From an uncultured Arenicella sp. (GTDB taxonomy: Bacteria; Pseudomonadota; Gammaproteobacteria; Arenicellales; Arenicellaceae): a stretch of DNA of 64,000 nt. The notes beneath the pieces are model-generated. The model ran no database searches. It saw only the letters and a program-made list of their open reading frames with translations, and had not been told where the DNA came from. Positions 10,100 to 19,640 of this stretch are shown piece after piece. Every line of letters starts with the position of its first letter. Within the stretch, counting starts at the first letter, position 1. A program made the position numbers and the translations under genes. The stretch spans positions 1-64,000 of the forward strand of contig CALIVT010000006.1 of NCBI GenBank assembly GCA_938048185.1. The letters are read 5' to 3'.

Positions 10100-12034
10100 T
10101 CAATCGATAGTATAGTTTTCTAAGTCGGGCGTTTGAATCATTTCGAAAAACTCGTGAATTCGCCACGGCATTATCACACCGGCACGGCCATGTTCATTGA
10201 CGTAGTAGCCACCACCGCCTTGTTCGTCTTCCCACAATAGCGTTTGCATGGCCTTATCAAGCCGTTGATTATAGTTTTCATACGCCTCGCCTTTAACCTC
10301 AATTGTTTGTTTACCTTGTTCCAAGGTGGCCACCAATAAGTTGCCGATGTATCTGCTCAACGACTCGACAACTGAATGAAAAGAACCGGCGCGTGCTTGC
10401 GCGTTTGGCCCGTAAATCATAAAAAAATTAGGGAAGCCTGGCATGGTCATGCCCTTAAACGCACGCGCGCCGTCTTTGTTCCAAAGCTGTTCGATAGACA
10501 GCCCGTCGCGGCCTTTGTATTCAACGGGCCACAAATATTGAGACACTTTAAAGCCAGCACCAAGTACAATTAAGTCTACCTCATGGGTAACGCCGTTAGC
10601 GTCAACAATCCCGGTGTCGGTGATTTCTTGAATGCCGTCAGCAACCAATTCGACGTTGTCTCGCATTAAGGTGTCATACCATTGATTATCAATAACCAAA
10701 CGGCGTGACATTGGTGAGTGCGTGGGAACCAATTTATCGATCATTGCTTCATCACCGCCCACTTTGTGACGAATGAACTGCGTGAGTGACTCGCGTAGCT
10801 GTTGGTTCTTTTCGTTGACTTTACCACCCTTAGCGATCCATTGCGGGTCTAGTTCATGCATGTCTTGCATTCGAAATTCGGATACCGAGTTCGCGTAATT
10901 AAACCAATTTTGGTATCCGGGCATATTGTCGAATAACCATCGCAACTCATTACTAACCTCAGCGTGATAACCCTCTATGGGCGTAACCCAGTTCGCCGTA
11001 CGTTGAAAAATTGTGAGCTTGCTTGTCGTTTTTGCTAAGGCCCTAGCGAGTTGCGTACCAGTGGAACCGGTGCCAATAACCGCAACGCGTTTGCCGCTGT
11101 AATCAAAGTCATGGTTCCATTGGGTGGTGTGAAACATTTCACCTTCAAAACGTTCAATTCCATTGATGTCTGGTAATAGGGCGGTGCCAAATAAGCCACA
11201 CGCACTTACCACCGCGTTGTAGTGTCGTGTCGAGCGTTCACCGTTATCTGTTTCCAGCTCGAGCGACCATGCGGAGGTGTCTTCATTCCAAGTCGCATCA
11301 ATGAGCTTTGTATCAAATCGTATGTTTGGCTTTATCTGATATTTCTCAGCGATATGCTCGGCGTACTCTCTAAGCGCGTCGCGTGGTGCAAAAAAATGCG
11401 TCCAAGGATAATTCTTCTCAAAACTATATTGATAGGAAAAACTTGGCACATCAACGCGTGCTTCTGGGTAGTCATTAACCTGCCAGGTGCCGCCTAATTT
11501 AGAGTGACGTTCGATTATATCGTAGTCAAAGCCTAAGCGGCCCAATTGTGCGGCCATGGCCAAACCGCTAAAGCCCGATCCGATAATCGCGACCCTAAAA
11601 TCTTTGGGCAGATGGTTCGGTTTTTGGGTTGTCGCAGTGCTCCAGTGTGCATCTCGCGGGAACGCCTCAAAACCAAGCTCTTCATAGCCATAATCGAGCT
11701 CAACCGAGTTCGGCTGCTGGCCTGAGAACAGCGTCATTAAGTGCTTAACCTCATGTTTGGTGGGGTCAGGTTTATGCGCTTTATTGTCGACCAAAAAATC
11801 AAACGCGCGCGCGCGAATATCTGCGTGTAAGTTTTTTGGCACAACGTAGGTACTCAATGCTCCGCCGCGCAATTCGTGCTCGGTGACTGGCATGTCCGAC
11901 AAAAAGGAGTCATGAGTTTGATGAAACAACGCGATTCGCAACACGTTAATACTCGCTTGCTCCAGTGCTCGTTTAACAAACGCAGGGTCGCTCGCGGCAG
12001 ATATCTTGGGCGTTGTTTTATTCTCTTTATTCAT
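10100..12034 (-). CDS. Baeyer-Villiger monooxygenase, HAPMO-like
   Basis: A flavin-dependent type I BVMO of 644 residues. It has two Rossmann motifs, GSGFSG (152-157, FAD) and GTGSTG (321-326, NADPH), with the BVMO fingerprint FxGxxxHxxxW between them (Phe296 to Trp306); the next residue is Asn rather than the usual Pro/Asp. About 145 residues precede the first Rossmann motif. This extension and the length match 4-hydroxyacetophenone monooxygenase (HAPMO, 640 aa) rather than cyclohexanone monooxygenase (about 540 aa). Such enzymes turn aryl ketones into esters using NADPH and O2. It is divergent from the dehydratase/ligase operon. The true substrate is unknown. Confidence 0.88.
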   Translation of the reverse strand: MNKENKTTPKISAASDPAFVKRALEQASINVLRIALFHQTHDSFLSDMPVTEHELRGGALSTYVVPKNLHADIRARAFDFLVDNKAHKPDPTKHEVKHLMTLFSGQQPNSVELDYGYEELGFEAFPRDAHWSTATTQKPNHLPKDFRVAIIGSGFSGLAMAAQLGRLGFDYDIIERHSKLGGTWQVNDYPEARVDVPSFSYQYSFEKNYPWTHFFAPRDALREYAEHIAEKYQIKPNIRFDTKLIDATWNEDTSAWSLELETDNGERSTRHYNAVVSACGLFGTALLPDINGIERFEGEMFHTTQWNHDFDYSGKRVAVIGTGSTGTQLARALAKTTSKLTIFQRTANWVTPIEGYHAEVSNELRWLFDNMPGYQNWFNYANSVSEFRMQDMHELDPQWIAKGGKVNEKNQQLRESLTQFIRHKVGGDEAMIDKLVPTHSPMSRRLVIDNQWYDTLMRDNVELVADGIQEITDTGIVDANGVTHEVDLIVLGAGFKVSQYLWPVEYKGRDGLSIEQLWNKDGARAFKGMTMPGFPNFFMIYGPNAQARAGSFHSVVESLSRYIGNLLVATLEQGKQTIEVKGEAYENYNQRLDKAMQTLLWEDEQGGGGYYVNEHGRAGVIMPWRIHEFFEMIQTPDLENYTID

Positions 12035-12146
12035 TACTTCTGCGAACCTTCAAGCGTGCTGCTACAATTTTTGAAAACTTGATTTGCGCCATATGATACG
12101 TCAATGTACTATTTAGCTCAAACGACAACTTAGTAAATTGCGCCTT

Positions 12147-13418
12147 ATGAGTAGTTCAAAATCTGATCCAAACTACGGAATTATTACCGACGAAGATATC
12201 GAACTTCAGCGCTTGTTGATCGGCGTGGATGAAGTCAATCGTGGTCGCGAGTTTCATTCACAAGTTTCCGATGATGCAATTCGAAACTACGCTTTAAGTA
12301 TTGGCGACGATAATCCTCTTTATTGTGATGCCTTGTATGGTCAAAAAACGAGTTGGAGCTCTCAAATTGCCCCACAAATTATGACTGCGATCATAAACAC
12401 TCCGTTGTTAGGTAAGCGCATTGATAAAGAGCTACGAAAGAAAACAGCGGGCGTGTTTAAAGGCTGTCAAACCTTTGTGTCTGGAGGTACGTGGCATTGG
12501 TATCGGCCGATAAAACCGGGTGATCGGCTCTATAGTTTTGAAGGTGAAGAGTCTATGGAGGTAAAAGACTCCGAGTTTGGGGGGCGCAGTGTTCATATTG
12601 TGCACCGTTACGTGAAATTTAATCAGCGAGCCGAAGTGGTTGGTGTCTACCGCATGTTGCGTATTCTCAGTGATCGCAAGGCTGCTCGCGAGAAAGGTAA
12701 ATATAAAGATATCGAATTGGGTAACTATAGCCCGGAAGAAATTGTCAAGTTTGATGAAGCCTATTTACAAGAGAAACCACGAGGCGCAACGCAACGATTG
12801 TGGTCCGAGGTAAATGAAGGTGACGAAGTCTCGCAAATATTGAAAGGGCCACTCACCATGACCGACATTATTTTATGTCACTGCGCGGGTTACGGCTTGA
12901 GCCCTTACCGAATGTTGGCGACGAGTCGTGTTGCTGCCAAAGACCGCGCGCGGATGCCGACGATGTATTTTCCAGATGCACGCGGCGCTATGGACACTGC
13001 GGCACGCGTGCATTGGGATTCTGAGGCCGCTAAACGTGTTGGCAACCCTGAGGCTTACGATTGGGGTCTGTTGCGAGAGTTTTGGTTGTATCACGCGGTC
13101 AGTGATTGGATGGGCGACGACGCCTTTGTCGTTAGCATGCAGGATGAAATTCGACGTTTTAATTATCTAGGGGATAGCCAAACGATTAGCGGGTCTGTAA
13201 TTAAAAAGTACCGAGATGCAGGTCTTAATTTGGTTGACCTAGAAATGAAAGCAATAAATCAACGTGGCGAAGAAACAGCCACCGCAACTGCCACGATTTC
13301 GTTACCGAATTCAGCCGGCGCCGCGGGCCAATTGCCCGAGGTGCCTGCTGAATTGCACGCAAAGGCTGCGCAATTCATGCAAGCACACCAAGCGCTTTGG
13401 AGTTCGTCCAATGGCTAG
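12147..13418 (+). CDS. MaoC-like double-hotdog acyl dehydratase
   Basis: A protein of about 423 residues with two hotdog-fold halves, resembling FAS1-like/MaoC dehydratases acting on acyl-CoA. The N-terminal half has IGDDNPLYCD, matching the hydratase-2 motif GDxNPxH except that Tyr replaces the catalytic His, common in this subfamily. The C-terminal half starts near GPLTMTDIILCHCAGYG. ATG at 12147 is preferred to an upstream TTG at 12138. Its stop overlaps the start of the acyl-CoA ligase by 8 nt, so translation is probably coupled. Expected role: adding or removing water across a CoA-linked double bond. Confidence 0.78.
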   Translation: MSSSKSDPNYGIITDEDIELQRLLIGVDEVNRGREFHSQVSDDAIRNYALSIGDDNPLYCDALYGQKTSWSSQIAPQIMTAIINTPLLGKRIDKELRKKTAGVFKGCQTFVSGGTWHWYRPIKPGDRLYSFEGEESMEVKDSEFGGRSVHIVHRYVKFNQRAEVVGVYRMLRILSDRKAAREKGKYKDIELGNYSPEEIVKFDEAYLQEKPRGATQRLWSEVNEGDEVSQILKGPLTMTDIILCHCAGYGLSPYRMLATSRVAAKDRARMPTMYFPDARGAMDTAARVHWDSEAAKRVGNPEAYDWGLLREFWLYHAVSDWMGDDAFVVSMQDEIRRFNYLGDSQTISGSVIKKYRDAGLNLVDLEMKAINQRGEETATATATISLPNSAGAAGQLPEVPAELHAKAAQFMQAHQALWSSSNG

Positions 13419-15273
13419 TCAATTACACGCCCGCGAGCTTAGTGCCGACGAGCTTTCTAAGATAGAGTTTCGGCGTATGTCATTCGTTGAACCTACTTGC
13501 GACGCGCTACCACAGCCTGATGGCACAATGCTACTGACTTGCCCGCGGCCGCTTTTGGAATTAGAACCAAGCATTCCGCATTTATTCAAAAAAGTGACGG
13601 CTCGTTTTCCCGGTCGCCGCTGGCTTGCTGAACGCGACTTGCTTGGGCCTGATTATTGGCGCGATATTTCTTATGCCGAGTTTGATGCGCAGTCAGATAG
13701 CTTGGCGCAATGGTTATTGAGTAATACGAATAGTGGCCAACGTGGCAGCGATGAGCGCTTGCTAATTATCTCTGAGAACTCCATAGACCATGCGCTAATC
13801 ATTATGGCGGCTATGAAAGCGGGTATTGCGTCGTCGTCGGTCAGCGCACCTTATGCCTTGTTAGACTCGAGTTTTGCCAAGTTAAATATGGTGGTGAATA
13901 AGTTGCAACCAACGCTGGTTTTCGCCCAGTGCGCAGAGCGTTATCGCGCTGCGCTCGAACATCTAAAGAACAGCAAGCCGACTGTTCAGCTGGTTGCCGA
14001 TAATGCGTGCGAAGGCCACGTTGCCTTGACGAGTATTTTAGACACCCCCGTGACAGCCGATGTGGCCGCCAGTATTGACCGACTTAATGGCGATACCGTC
14101 GCTAAGTATATGTTTACCTCCGGGTCTACCGGCGAACCGAAATGTGTGGTGCAAACTCATTCAATTCTCTGTGCACAGGTCGCGAGTATTTTGTCGGTTT
14201 CGGATATTCAAGCGCCCGATGAGCATCACCCAGTTTCCTTGCAGTGGATGCCTTGGAGCCATGTTTCGGCGGGCAATATTTCCTACCATGAGGCGATGTC
14301 ACACGGTGGCACCATTTATTTAGATGACGGCAAGCCTGTTCCCGGGTTGTTTGAGAAAACCATTAACAATCTTAGGTATATTGCGCCAACCTCGTTCGGC
14401 AGCGCCCCATTGGGCTTGAGTTGGCTGGCAAGCGCCTTAGAGGCTGATGAATCACTTCAGGTTCAGTTTTTTAGCAAACTCGAATCCATTGCGTATGGTG
14501 GGTCGGCACTGCCGCAGAGCGTTGCCTTGCGTATTCAGCGCCTAGCGGTGTCGCACACCGGTAAACGAATTCCAATTATCAGCATGTATGGGTCCACCGA
14601 AACGCTCGGCGTAACGGCGACCTATTGGCCGTCTGATGTGCCGGGTGTGATCGGTTTGCCGATGCCGGGCATGCAAATAAAACTAGCACCAGTCGCTAAT
14701 AAATTAGCGGTGCTTGCAAAAGGGCCGACGGTGTTAAAGGAATATCTGGACGACCCTAAGATTACCGCCGAGAGCTTTGATAACGAGGGCTACTTTAAGC
14801 TTGGCGACGCCGCGCGTTTCGCTGACCCCGATGATGTAATGCAGGGCTTGGTGTTCGATGGGCGTATTAGTGAAGACTTCAAGCTATTGTCTGGCACCTG
14901 GGTGTCGAGCGTTTCGGTTAAATCAAATTTATTGGGCTGTTTTGGTAAGACTGTACGCGACCTGGTGGTGTGTGGTGAGAACCAGAATAACGTCTGTGTG
15001 CTAGCGTGGCTAGACCCTGAAACCAAGCTGGATGCGGCTGCGCTACAGCAGCGATTAGACGCATACAACCAAGCGAACCCAGGGTCCTCTAAACGAGTGC
15101 ACGCGTTTGTTATTTTGACTACACCGGCGTCCATGGTCAAAGGCGAAATCAACGAGAAAGGTTATGTGAATAGTAAGCTGCTGGCACAGAATTATGCGCC
15201 GTTGTTGGCAAAATGCTATGCGCAAGACACGGCTCTTGGAGTGATATCGCAAACACAGCTAATTGACGCTTAG
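13411..15273 (+). CDS. Acyl-CoA synthetase, feruloyl-CoA synthase-like
   Basis: An AMP-forming acyl-CoA ligase of 620 residues from the ATG at 13411. The P-loop-like motif is MFTSGSTGEPK (about 232-242), the adenylate motif MYGSTET follows, and the C-terminal block near residue 483 reads DGRISEDFKLLSGTWVS. That block, plus a late GEINEKGYVN, is what I recall from feruloyl-CoA synthases, which activate hydroxycinnamic acids. The open frame continues upstream inside the preceding gene, but the ATG overlapping that gene's stop codon is the natural coupled start. An aromatic or related acid substrate is likely; ferulate itself is not proven. Confidence 0.82.
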   Translation: MASQLHARELSADELSKIEFRRMSFVEPTCDALPQPDGTMLLTCPRPLLELEPSIPHLFKKVTARFPGRRWLAERDLLGPDYWRDISYAEFDAQSDSLAQWLLSNTNSGQRGSDERLLIISENSIDHALIIMAAMKAGIASSSVSAPYALLDSSFAKLNMVVNKLQPTLVFAQCAERYRAALEHLKNSKPTVQLVADNACEGHVALTSILDTPVTADVAASIDRLNGDTVAKYMFTSGSTGEPKCVVQTHSILCAQVASILSVSDIQAPDEHHPVSLQWMPWSHVSAGNISYHEAMSHGGTIYLDDGKPVPGLFEKTINNLRYIAPTSFGSAPLGLSWLASALEADESLQVQFFSKLESIAYGGSALPQSVALRIQRLAVSHTGKRIPIISMYGSTETLGVTATYWPSDVPGVIGLPMPGMQIKLAPVANKLAVLAKGPTVLKEYLDDPKITAESFDNEGYFKLGDAARFADPDDVMQGLVFDGRISEDFKLLSGTWVSSVSVKSNLLGCFGKTVRDLVVCGENQNNVCVLAWLDPETKLDAAALQQRLDAYNQANPGSSKRVHAFVILTTPASMVKGEINEKGYVNSKLLAQNYAPLLAKCYAQDTALGVISQTQLIDA

Positions 15274-15306
15274 AATAGTATTAAAATTTATAAATGAGGC
15301 CTTTAG

Positions 15307-16065
15307 ATGTCTGAGAAATTAAACGCTGATCAGTCGCACGTATGCATTGTCACCGGCGCTAATTCTGGTATTGGTAAAGCCGTGGCGCAATTGTTGGCAA
15401 GCCGGGGCGCACAGACGGTTCTAGTCGACGTGGTTATCGATGATGCGACGATTACGTCGGCAGAATTGAGTGCCCCAGGGCAAGCATCAATGGCGATAGC
15501 GGTCGACGTCAGTAACGAGCAACAAGTTGTTGATATGATCGAGAAGGTTCGCGCTGAAATTGGAATACCATCTATGTTGTGTCATGCCGCGGCGATTCAA
15601 CAATTCGGTCGCACCGAAAATAGCGCGCTTGAAGACTGGCGCCGCTTGATCGATATTAACCTTACCGGCACTTACATTATTAATAAAGCTGTATTGCCGT
15701 CGTTGCTGGAAACCACCGGCAGTCTGGTAAATGTCGCATCGTTGGCCGGTAACATTGGCCTGCCCTATGTCGCGGCGTATTCGGCGTCCAAGGGCGGGGT
15801 GATCGCCTTAACCAAAGCCCTGGCAAAGGAATATTCCGACCGTGATTTACGAATTAATGCGATTGCGCCGGGCGCGGTTGATACTCCAATGTACGCCACT
15901 GCGCCGCCAGACGATATCAACCCCAAAGCGTTGGGTGTTATCCCACGCTCTGCGCGAGAAGCGTCGTCACCGCAAGACATAGCATCACTAATCGCGTATT
16001 TATTGTGCGATGCGCCGCTGGGCATGACAGGCTCGGTAGTGAGCATCGATGGCGCGAGTAGCTAA
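15307..16065 (+). CDS. SDR family oxidoreductase
   Basis: A classical SDR of 252 residues, third gene of the dehydratase-ligase-SDR operon (33-bp gap). It has TGANSGIG at 16-23, the catalytic Ser in NVASLAG and the YSASK Tyr-x-x-x-Lys motif near residue 158. The C-terminus ends in the GSVVSIDGASS pattern of FabG-like enzymes. It may oxidise a 3-hydroxyacyl-CoA or a cyclic alcohol produced by neighbouring enzymes; this is inferred from position only. Confidence 0.9.
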   Translation: MSEKLNADQSHVCIVTGANSGIGKAVAQLLASRGAQTVLVDVVIDDATITSAELSAPGQASMAIAVDVSNEQQVVDMIEKVRAEIGIPSMLCHAAAIQQFGRTENSALEDWRRLIDINLTGTYIINKAVLPSLLETTGSLVNVASLAGNIGLPYVAAYSASKGGVIALTKALAKEYSDRDLRINAIAPGAVDTPMYATAPPDDINPKALGVIPRSAREASSPQDIASLIAYLLCDAPLGMTGSVVSIDGASS

Positions 16066-16093
16066 GTAAATCGCAGCGGTAACTCGCTTTCGT

Positions 16094-17299
16094 TTACGTC
16101 GTATTTTTTTTCAGGTGCGTGAACACTTCTTCACTGTGTTCACCTAATTCAGGGCAATGCCCGGCTGGTTGGCTAGCGCATCGATCAAAGTCAATCGGTG
16201 CGGCGACGGTGCGCATATCGCCAATATGTTGGTTCGCTGGTAAGTCGACGAAGGCCTTTATTTCGCGCGCTTGCTCGCTTTCTATTACTTCTTCTAAGGT
16301 ATTGACCGGCGACCACCAGATATCGTGCTCATCAAAAATAGCCGCCCATTCATCGCGCGTTTTACTGGCAAAGGTCGTGTCTAACTCGGCGATTAAGGCC
16401 GCCCGGCTTTTGTGTCGATCAATGGTCCTCTTAAAGCGTTCGTCTTCGAGCAAATCAGCGCGTTCAATCGCGTGGCACAGCGCTGGCCAATGACGGCCGG
16501 CTTCAACGCACAGTAACCAGAAGTAACGTTCGTCCGCAGTCTTATAATTATTAACCAAGGGACTTTCCGAATCGGCGCGGCGTTGTGGTCGGCGCGGACG
16601 ATCAAATTCCATGCGCAAGGCATAGTCCGAGGTCGCTGCATAGATCCCAAGTTTTAAGAGCGATGTTTCAACAATACAGCCGGTTCCGGTGCGTGTTCGG
16701 TTAAACAATGCGGTGCTGATTCCTGACACCAATGCCATCGACGTCATATGATCGCCAAACGCCGGTGGTAATATTGGCGGGTATCCGGTTTCGGCCGAGA
16801 ATTGTTTAGCAAGCCCGGAATACGCCCAAAACGCGCCGCTGTCATAGCCGGGCCTGTTGATTTCAGGGCCGCTGCTGCCATAACCCGTTACCTGCGCAAT
16901 AATCAATTGAGGGAATTTTTCACGCAAGGTTTCAGGCGAGATGTCCAGGCGCGCTAGTGCATTGGGTCTAATATTAGTCACGAAAACGTCGGCGTCGCGC
17001 AGCAAATCCTCAAGCGCGGACATTCCAGCCTGTTCGCCAAGCTCCAACACCACGGACCGCTTACCACGATTGTCGGCAATAAACGCGGGTGAACGCATGT
17101 TCTCAATGCCCAGTATAGACGCCATTGCGCTGCGCGCTGGGTCGCCTTTGGGTGGTTCAACTTTTACGACATCGGCGCCCCAGTCAGCCAACATTGCCGC
17201 CGCTGCCGGGCCTGCAATCCATAAGCCGAGGTCCACGACTTTAACATTGGCAAGTGGTTTGTTTGGCGGGAAACCCGCATCATTTTCAGGTGGCTGCAT
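16094..17299 (-). CDS. CaiB/BaiF family III CoA-transferase
   Basis: A 401-residue class III CoA-transferase, which moves CoA between carboxylic acids. The N-terminal block VVDLGLWIAGPAAAAMLADWGADVVKVEPP and DNRGKRSVVLEL are family signatures. The likely catalytic Asp lies in PPAFGDHMTS (about residue 175). It converges on the SDR gene and is divergent from the enoyl-CoA hydratase gene. Together with the ligase it gives this island two ways to make CoA thioesters. Substrate unknown; the carnitine/bile acid names attached to the family should not be transferred. Confidence 0.9.
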   Translation of the reverse strand: MQPPENDAGFPPNKPLANVKVVDLGLWIAGPAAAAMLADWGADVVKVEPPKGDPARSAMASILGIENMRSPAFIADNRGKRSVVLELGEQAGMSALEDLLRDADVFVTNIRPNALARLDISPETLREKFPQLIIAQVTGYGSSGPEINRPGYDSGAFWAYSGLAKQFSAETGYPPILPPAFGDHMTSMALVSGISTALFNRTRTGTGCIVETSLLKLGIYAATSDYALRMEFDRPRRPQRRADSESPLVNNYKTADERYFWLLCVEAGRHWPALCHAIERADLLEDERFKRTIDRHKSRAALIAELDTTFASKTRDEWAAIFDEHDIWWSPVNTLEEVIESEQAREIKAFVDLPANQHIGDMRTVAAPIDFDRCASQPAGHCPELGEHSEEVFTHLKKNTT

Positions 17300-17404
17300 A
17301 GACTCTACGTCAATTTAAGAAAATAGTTAGCTGGCTAGTATAAAGAAAATCACTAGTATACGGTACACTAAAGGACTGTTTAATAATTGAAGTAGTGATC
17401 GAAC

Positions 17405-18199
17405 ATGCGTGAAACTGAATTTTGCATACTCGAGATAGACGGTCCTATCTTATGGATGACGATCAATCGACCAACGTCGAGAAATTCTGTGCACCCACCC
17501 GCCAGCCACGAATTCGCGCAGGTGTTTCGTGATTTTGAATCTAATCCAGAACTACGAGTGGCCATCATTACTGGTCAAGGCGACGATGCGTTCTGTGCTG
17601 GCAACGACGTTAAATTTTCCGCTAAAGCGACGTTGGAGGAAATGCGATTGCCCAAAGAAGGCTTTGGTGGAATTAGTGCATTCTATGATCGAACCAAACC
17701 AATTATCTCGGCAGTGAATGGGTTTGCCTATGGCGGCGGCTTTGAGATCGCATTAGCGACCGACATTATCATTGCCAGCGATACGGCTCGTTTCGCTTTA
17801 CCAGAACCCAAAATTGGCTTGGCCGCTTTGGGCGGCGGAATACACAGATTGTCGCGACAAATTCCATATAAAAAGGCGGTCGAGATGATACTTACAGGTC
17901 GCAATGTCGGTGCTCGTGAAGGCGAGAAATTAGGTTTTGTAAATACCGTAACCACGCCCGACGCCTTATTAGAAACTGCGAAAGAAACTGCGCTCGTGAT
18001 TGCGGCAAATGCGCCCACGTCCATCGCGATAAGCATGCAAGGCCTAAGCGAAGGCGGCAAATGCGCTGATTTGGCCGAGACTCGAAAAATTGACCATAAG
18101 CTCGCGATGGAAATTGTACAGTCGTTGGACTTTAGAGAGGGTGTGTCCGCTTTTTCAGAAAAGAGAAAGCCAAATTGGCCGGGCTATAAAAAGCCCTAG
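17405..18199 (+). CDS. Enoyl-CoA hydratase/isomerase (crotonase) family
   Basis: A 264-residue crotonase-fold enzyme. Oxyanion-hole segments are AFCAGND (about 62-68) and AYGGGFE. Both catalytic glutamates of true hydratases are present: Glu114 in GGGFE and Glu134 in LPEPKIGL, with the same 20-residue spacing as Glu144/Glu164 of rat enoyl-CoA hydratase. A hydratase or retro-aldol hydratase-lyase reaction on an acyl-CoA is therefore plausible. It is divergent from the CoA-transferase and is followed at once by a strong terminator. Confidence 0.88.
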   Translation: MRETEFCILEIDGPILWMTINRPTSRNSVHPPASHEFAQVFRDFESNPELRVAIITGQGDDAFCAGNDVKFSAKATLEEMRLPKEGFGGISAFYDRTKPIISAVNGFAYGGGFEIALATDIIIASDTARFALPEPKIGLAALGGGIHRLSRQIPYKKAVEMILTGRNVGAREGEKLGFVNTVTTPDALLETAKETALVIAANAPTSIAISMQGLSEGGKCADLAETRKIDHKLAMEIVQSLDFREGVSAFSEKRKPNWPGYKKP

Positions 18200-18237
18200 G
18201 CGTTTCGCTGCTTTTCGCAGCGCAACGCCTAGTTTTT
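18196..18237 (+). terminator. Rho-independent terminator after the enoyl-CoA hydratase gene
   Basis: The stem pairs CTAGGCGTT plus CGCTGC with GCAGCG plus AACGCCTAG (one bulged base on each side), closed by a short TTTTC loop and followed by TTTTT at 18233-18237. It overlaps the last codon of the hydratase gene. On the other strand the hairpin is followed by GGGCTTTTT, so it may also stop transcripts from the convergent alcohol dehydrogenase gene. Confidence 0.92.
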
Positions 18238-18266
18238 AGCGGATTGAACTGGCGCTGGCGTGACTA

Positions 18267-19412
18267 TTAGGCGACAGCGGTAGCAAGAATTTCGCGAATT
18301 TCATCAACAGTAATCGCGCCTTTCTCACCTAATTTAGTCATACCATTTTGCTCAAGCTGGTCAACGATATTGTCAATGGCCACGGATTTTTCAGACTCGT
18401 GCTCGGTGAGCTGAGTGGGAACGCCTAAACTTTGGTAAAAAGCTTCAATATGCTCAATGGTCTGCTCGGCAAGACTATCACCGTCGGGCAAGCCGAAAAC
18501 ATTGCGCCCCATTTGTTCTAGCTTTGCCTTTTTACTCGCGAGTTGGTTACGCAATAGTGATGGTTGGATAATCGCTAAAGAGCGCGCATGGTCAACGCCG
18601 TAAAGCGCGGTAAGTTCATGCCCGATCATATGCGTGCCCCAATCTTGTGGAACGCCGGAACCGATTAGCCCGTTTAACGCTTGGTTTGCACACCACATCA
18701 GGTTGGCGCGCCAAAGATCGTCCTGATTGTCAAAATTCTCACCTAAGTGCTTCAGGCTCTTAAGTAAGGCTTCGGCATAACCTTCTTGTACCAGGGCGCC
18801 GGTCGGGAAGGTGATATATTGTTCGCATACATGCACCCAGGCATCAACAATGCCGTTGGCTAATTGGCGCGTGGGCAGGGTTTTGACCACATCGGGGTCC
18901 ATTACTGCGAACACGGGTTGCACGTGTGGGCTACTAAAAACCCGTTTTTTTTGTGTGGCTTTTTTAGTCACGACCGCACTTGAATTAGATTCCGAGCCGG
19001 TTGCCGGCAGGGTGAGCACCGCCGCCACTGGTAGCGCCTTAGCTACCCGGTATTTCCCTTCCAAGATGTCCCAGCCTTCGCCGTCATAACAGCTTGCCGC
19101 AGCGACGTACTTCGCGCTGTCGATTACCGAGCCACCGCCAACCGCGAGAATGTAATTGACGCTATTGTCCTTCGCGACCTTTACGGCTTTATCTAAGGTT
19201 TCAACGGTCGGGTTCGCTTCGACACCTGAAAACTCAAGCCAGTCAAAGCCTGACAGCGCCTCAGTGACTTGATCATAGACGCCATTTTTCTTAATTGAAC
19301 CAAAACCGTAAAGTAGAAGCACTTTACGGTCTCCAGGAATCTGTTTTTTGATGCTGTCAACTTGGCCTTGCCCAAATCGAATTTGTGTTGTGTTTTTAAA
19401 GGAAAATTTCAT
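18267..19412 (-). CDS. yqhD: YqhD-like NADPH-dependent iron-containing alcohol dehydrogenase
   Basis: A 381-residue group III alcohol dehydrogenase, close in pattern to E. coli YqhD, which reduces many aldehydes with NADPH and protects against them. Matching blocks are RFGQGQ near the start, GGGSVIDSAK for cofactor binding, LTLPATGSESN, HVQPVFAVMDP, and the metal site with Asp in DAWVHVCEQY and His residues in HMIGHELTALYGVDHARS. It converges on the hydratase gene across the bidirectional terminator. It may remove aldehydes produced by the neighbouring pathway or act as general defence. Confidence 0.92.
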   Translation of the reverse strand: MKFSFKNTTQIRFGQGQVDSIKKQIPGDRKVLLLYGFGSIKKNGVYDQVTEALSGFDWLEFSGVEANPTVETLDKAVKVAKDNSVNYILAVGGGSVIDSAKYVAAASCYDGEGWDILEGKYRVAKALPVAAVLTLPATGSESNSSAVVTKKATQKKRVFSSPHVQPVFAVMDPDVVKTLPTRQLANGIVDAWVHVCEQYITFPTGALVQEGYAEALLKSLKHLGENFDNQDDLWRANLMWCANQALNGLIGSGVPQDWGTHMIGHELTALYGVDHARSLAIIQPSLLRNQLASKKAKLEQMGRNVFGLPDGDSLAEQTIEHIEAFYQSLGVPTQLTEHESEKSVAIDNIVDQLEQNGMTKLGEKGAITVDEIREILATAVA

Positions 19413-19640
19413 TCTTAATACTTGTCTCCGAATCTCTATTCTTCACTTATGAAGGCCGTGTTAGGATAATAAAACTCGATGCTATAACGCCACACCTTAT
19501 CGCTACCTTTTGTTGTACACTAAATACTCGTAATAGTCTTTAACGGTTCTATGGTTATTACAAATAGCGAACAAAGCCTAACGAGTGATCTGGTAACAGC
19601 AAGCTGTGTTCTTTCTCGGTATTCGGTTTGACAAATTAGT

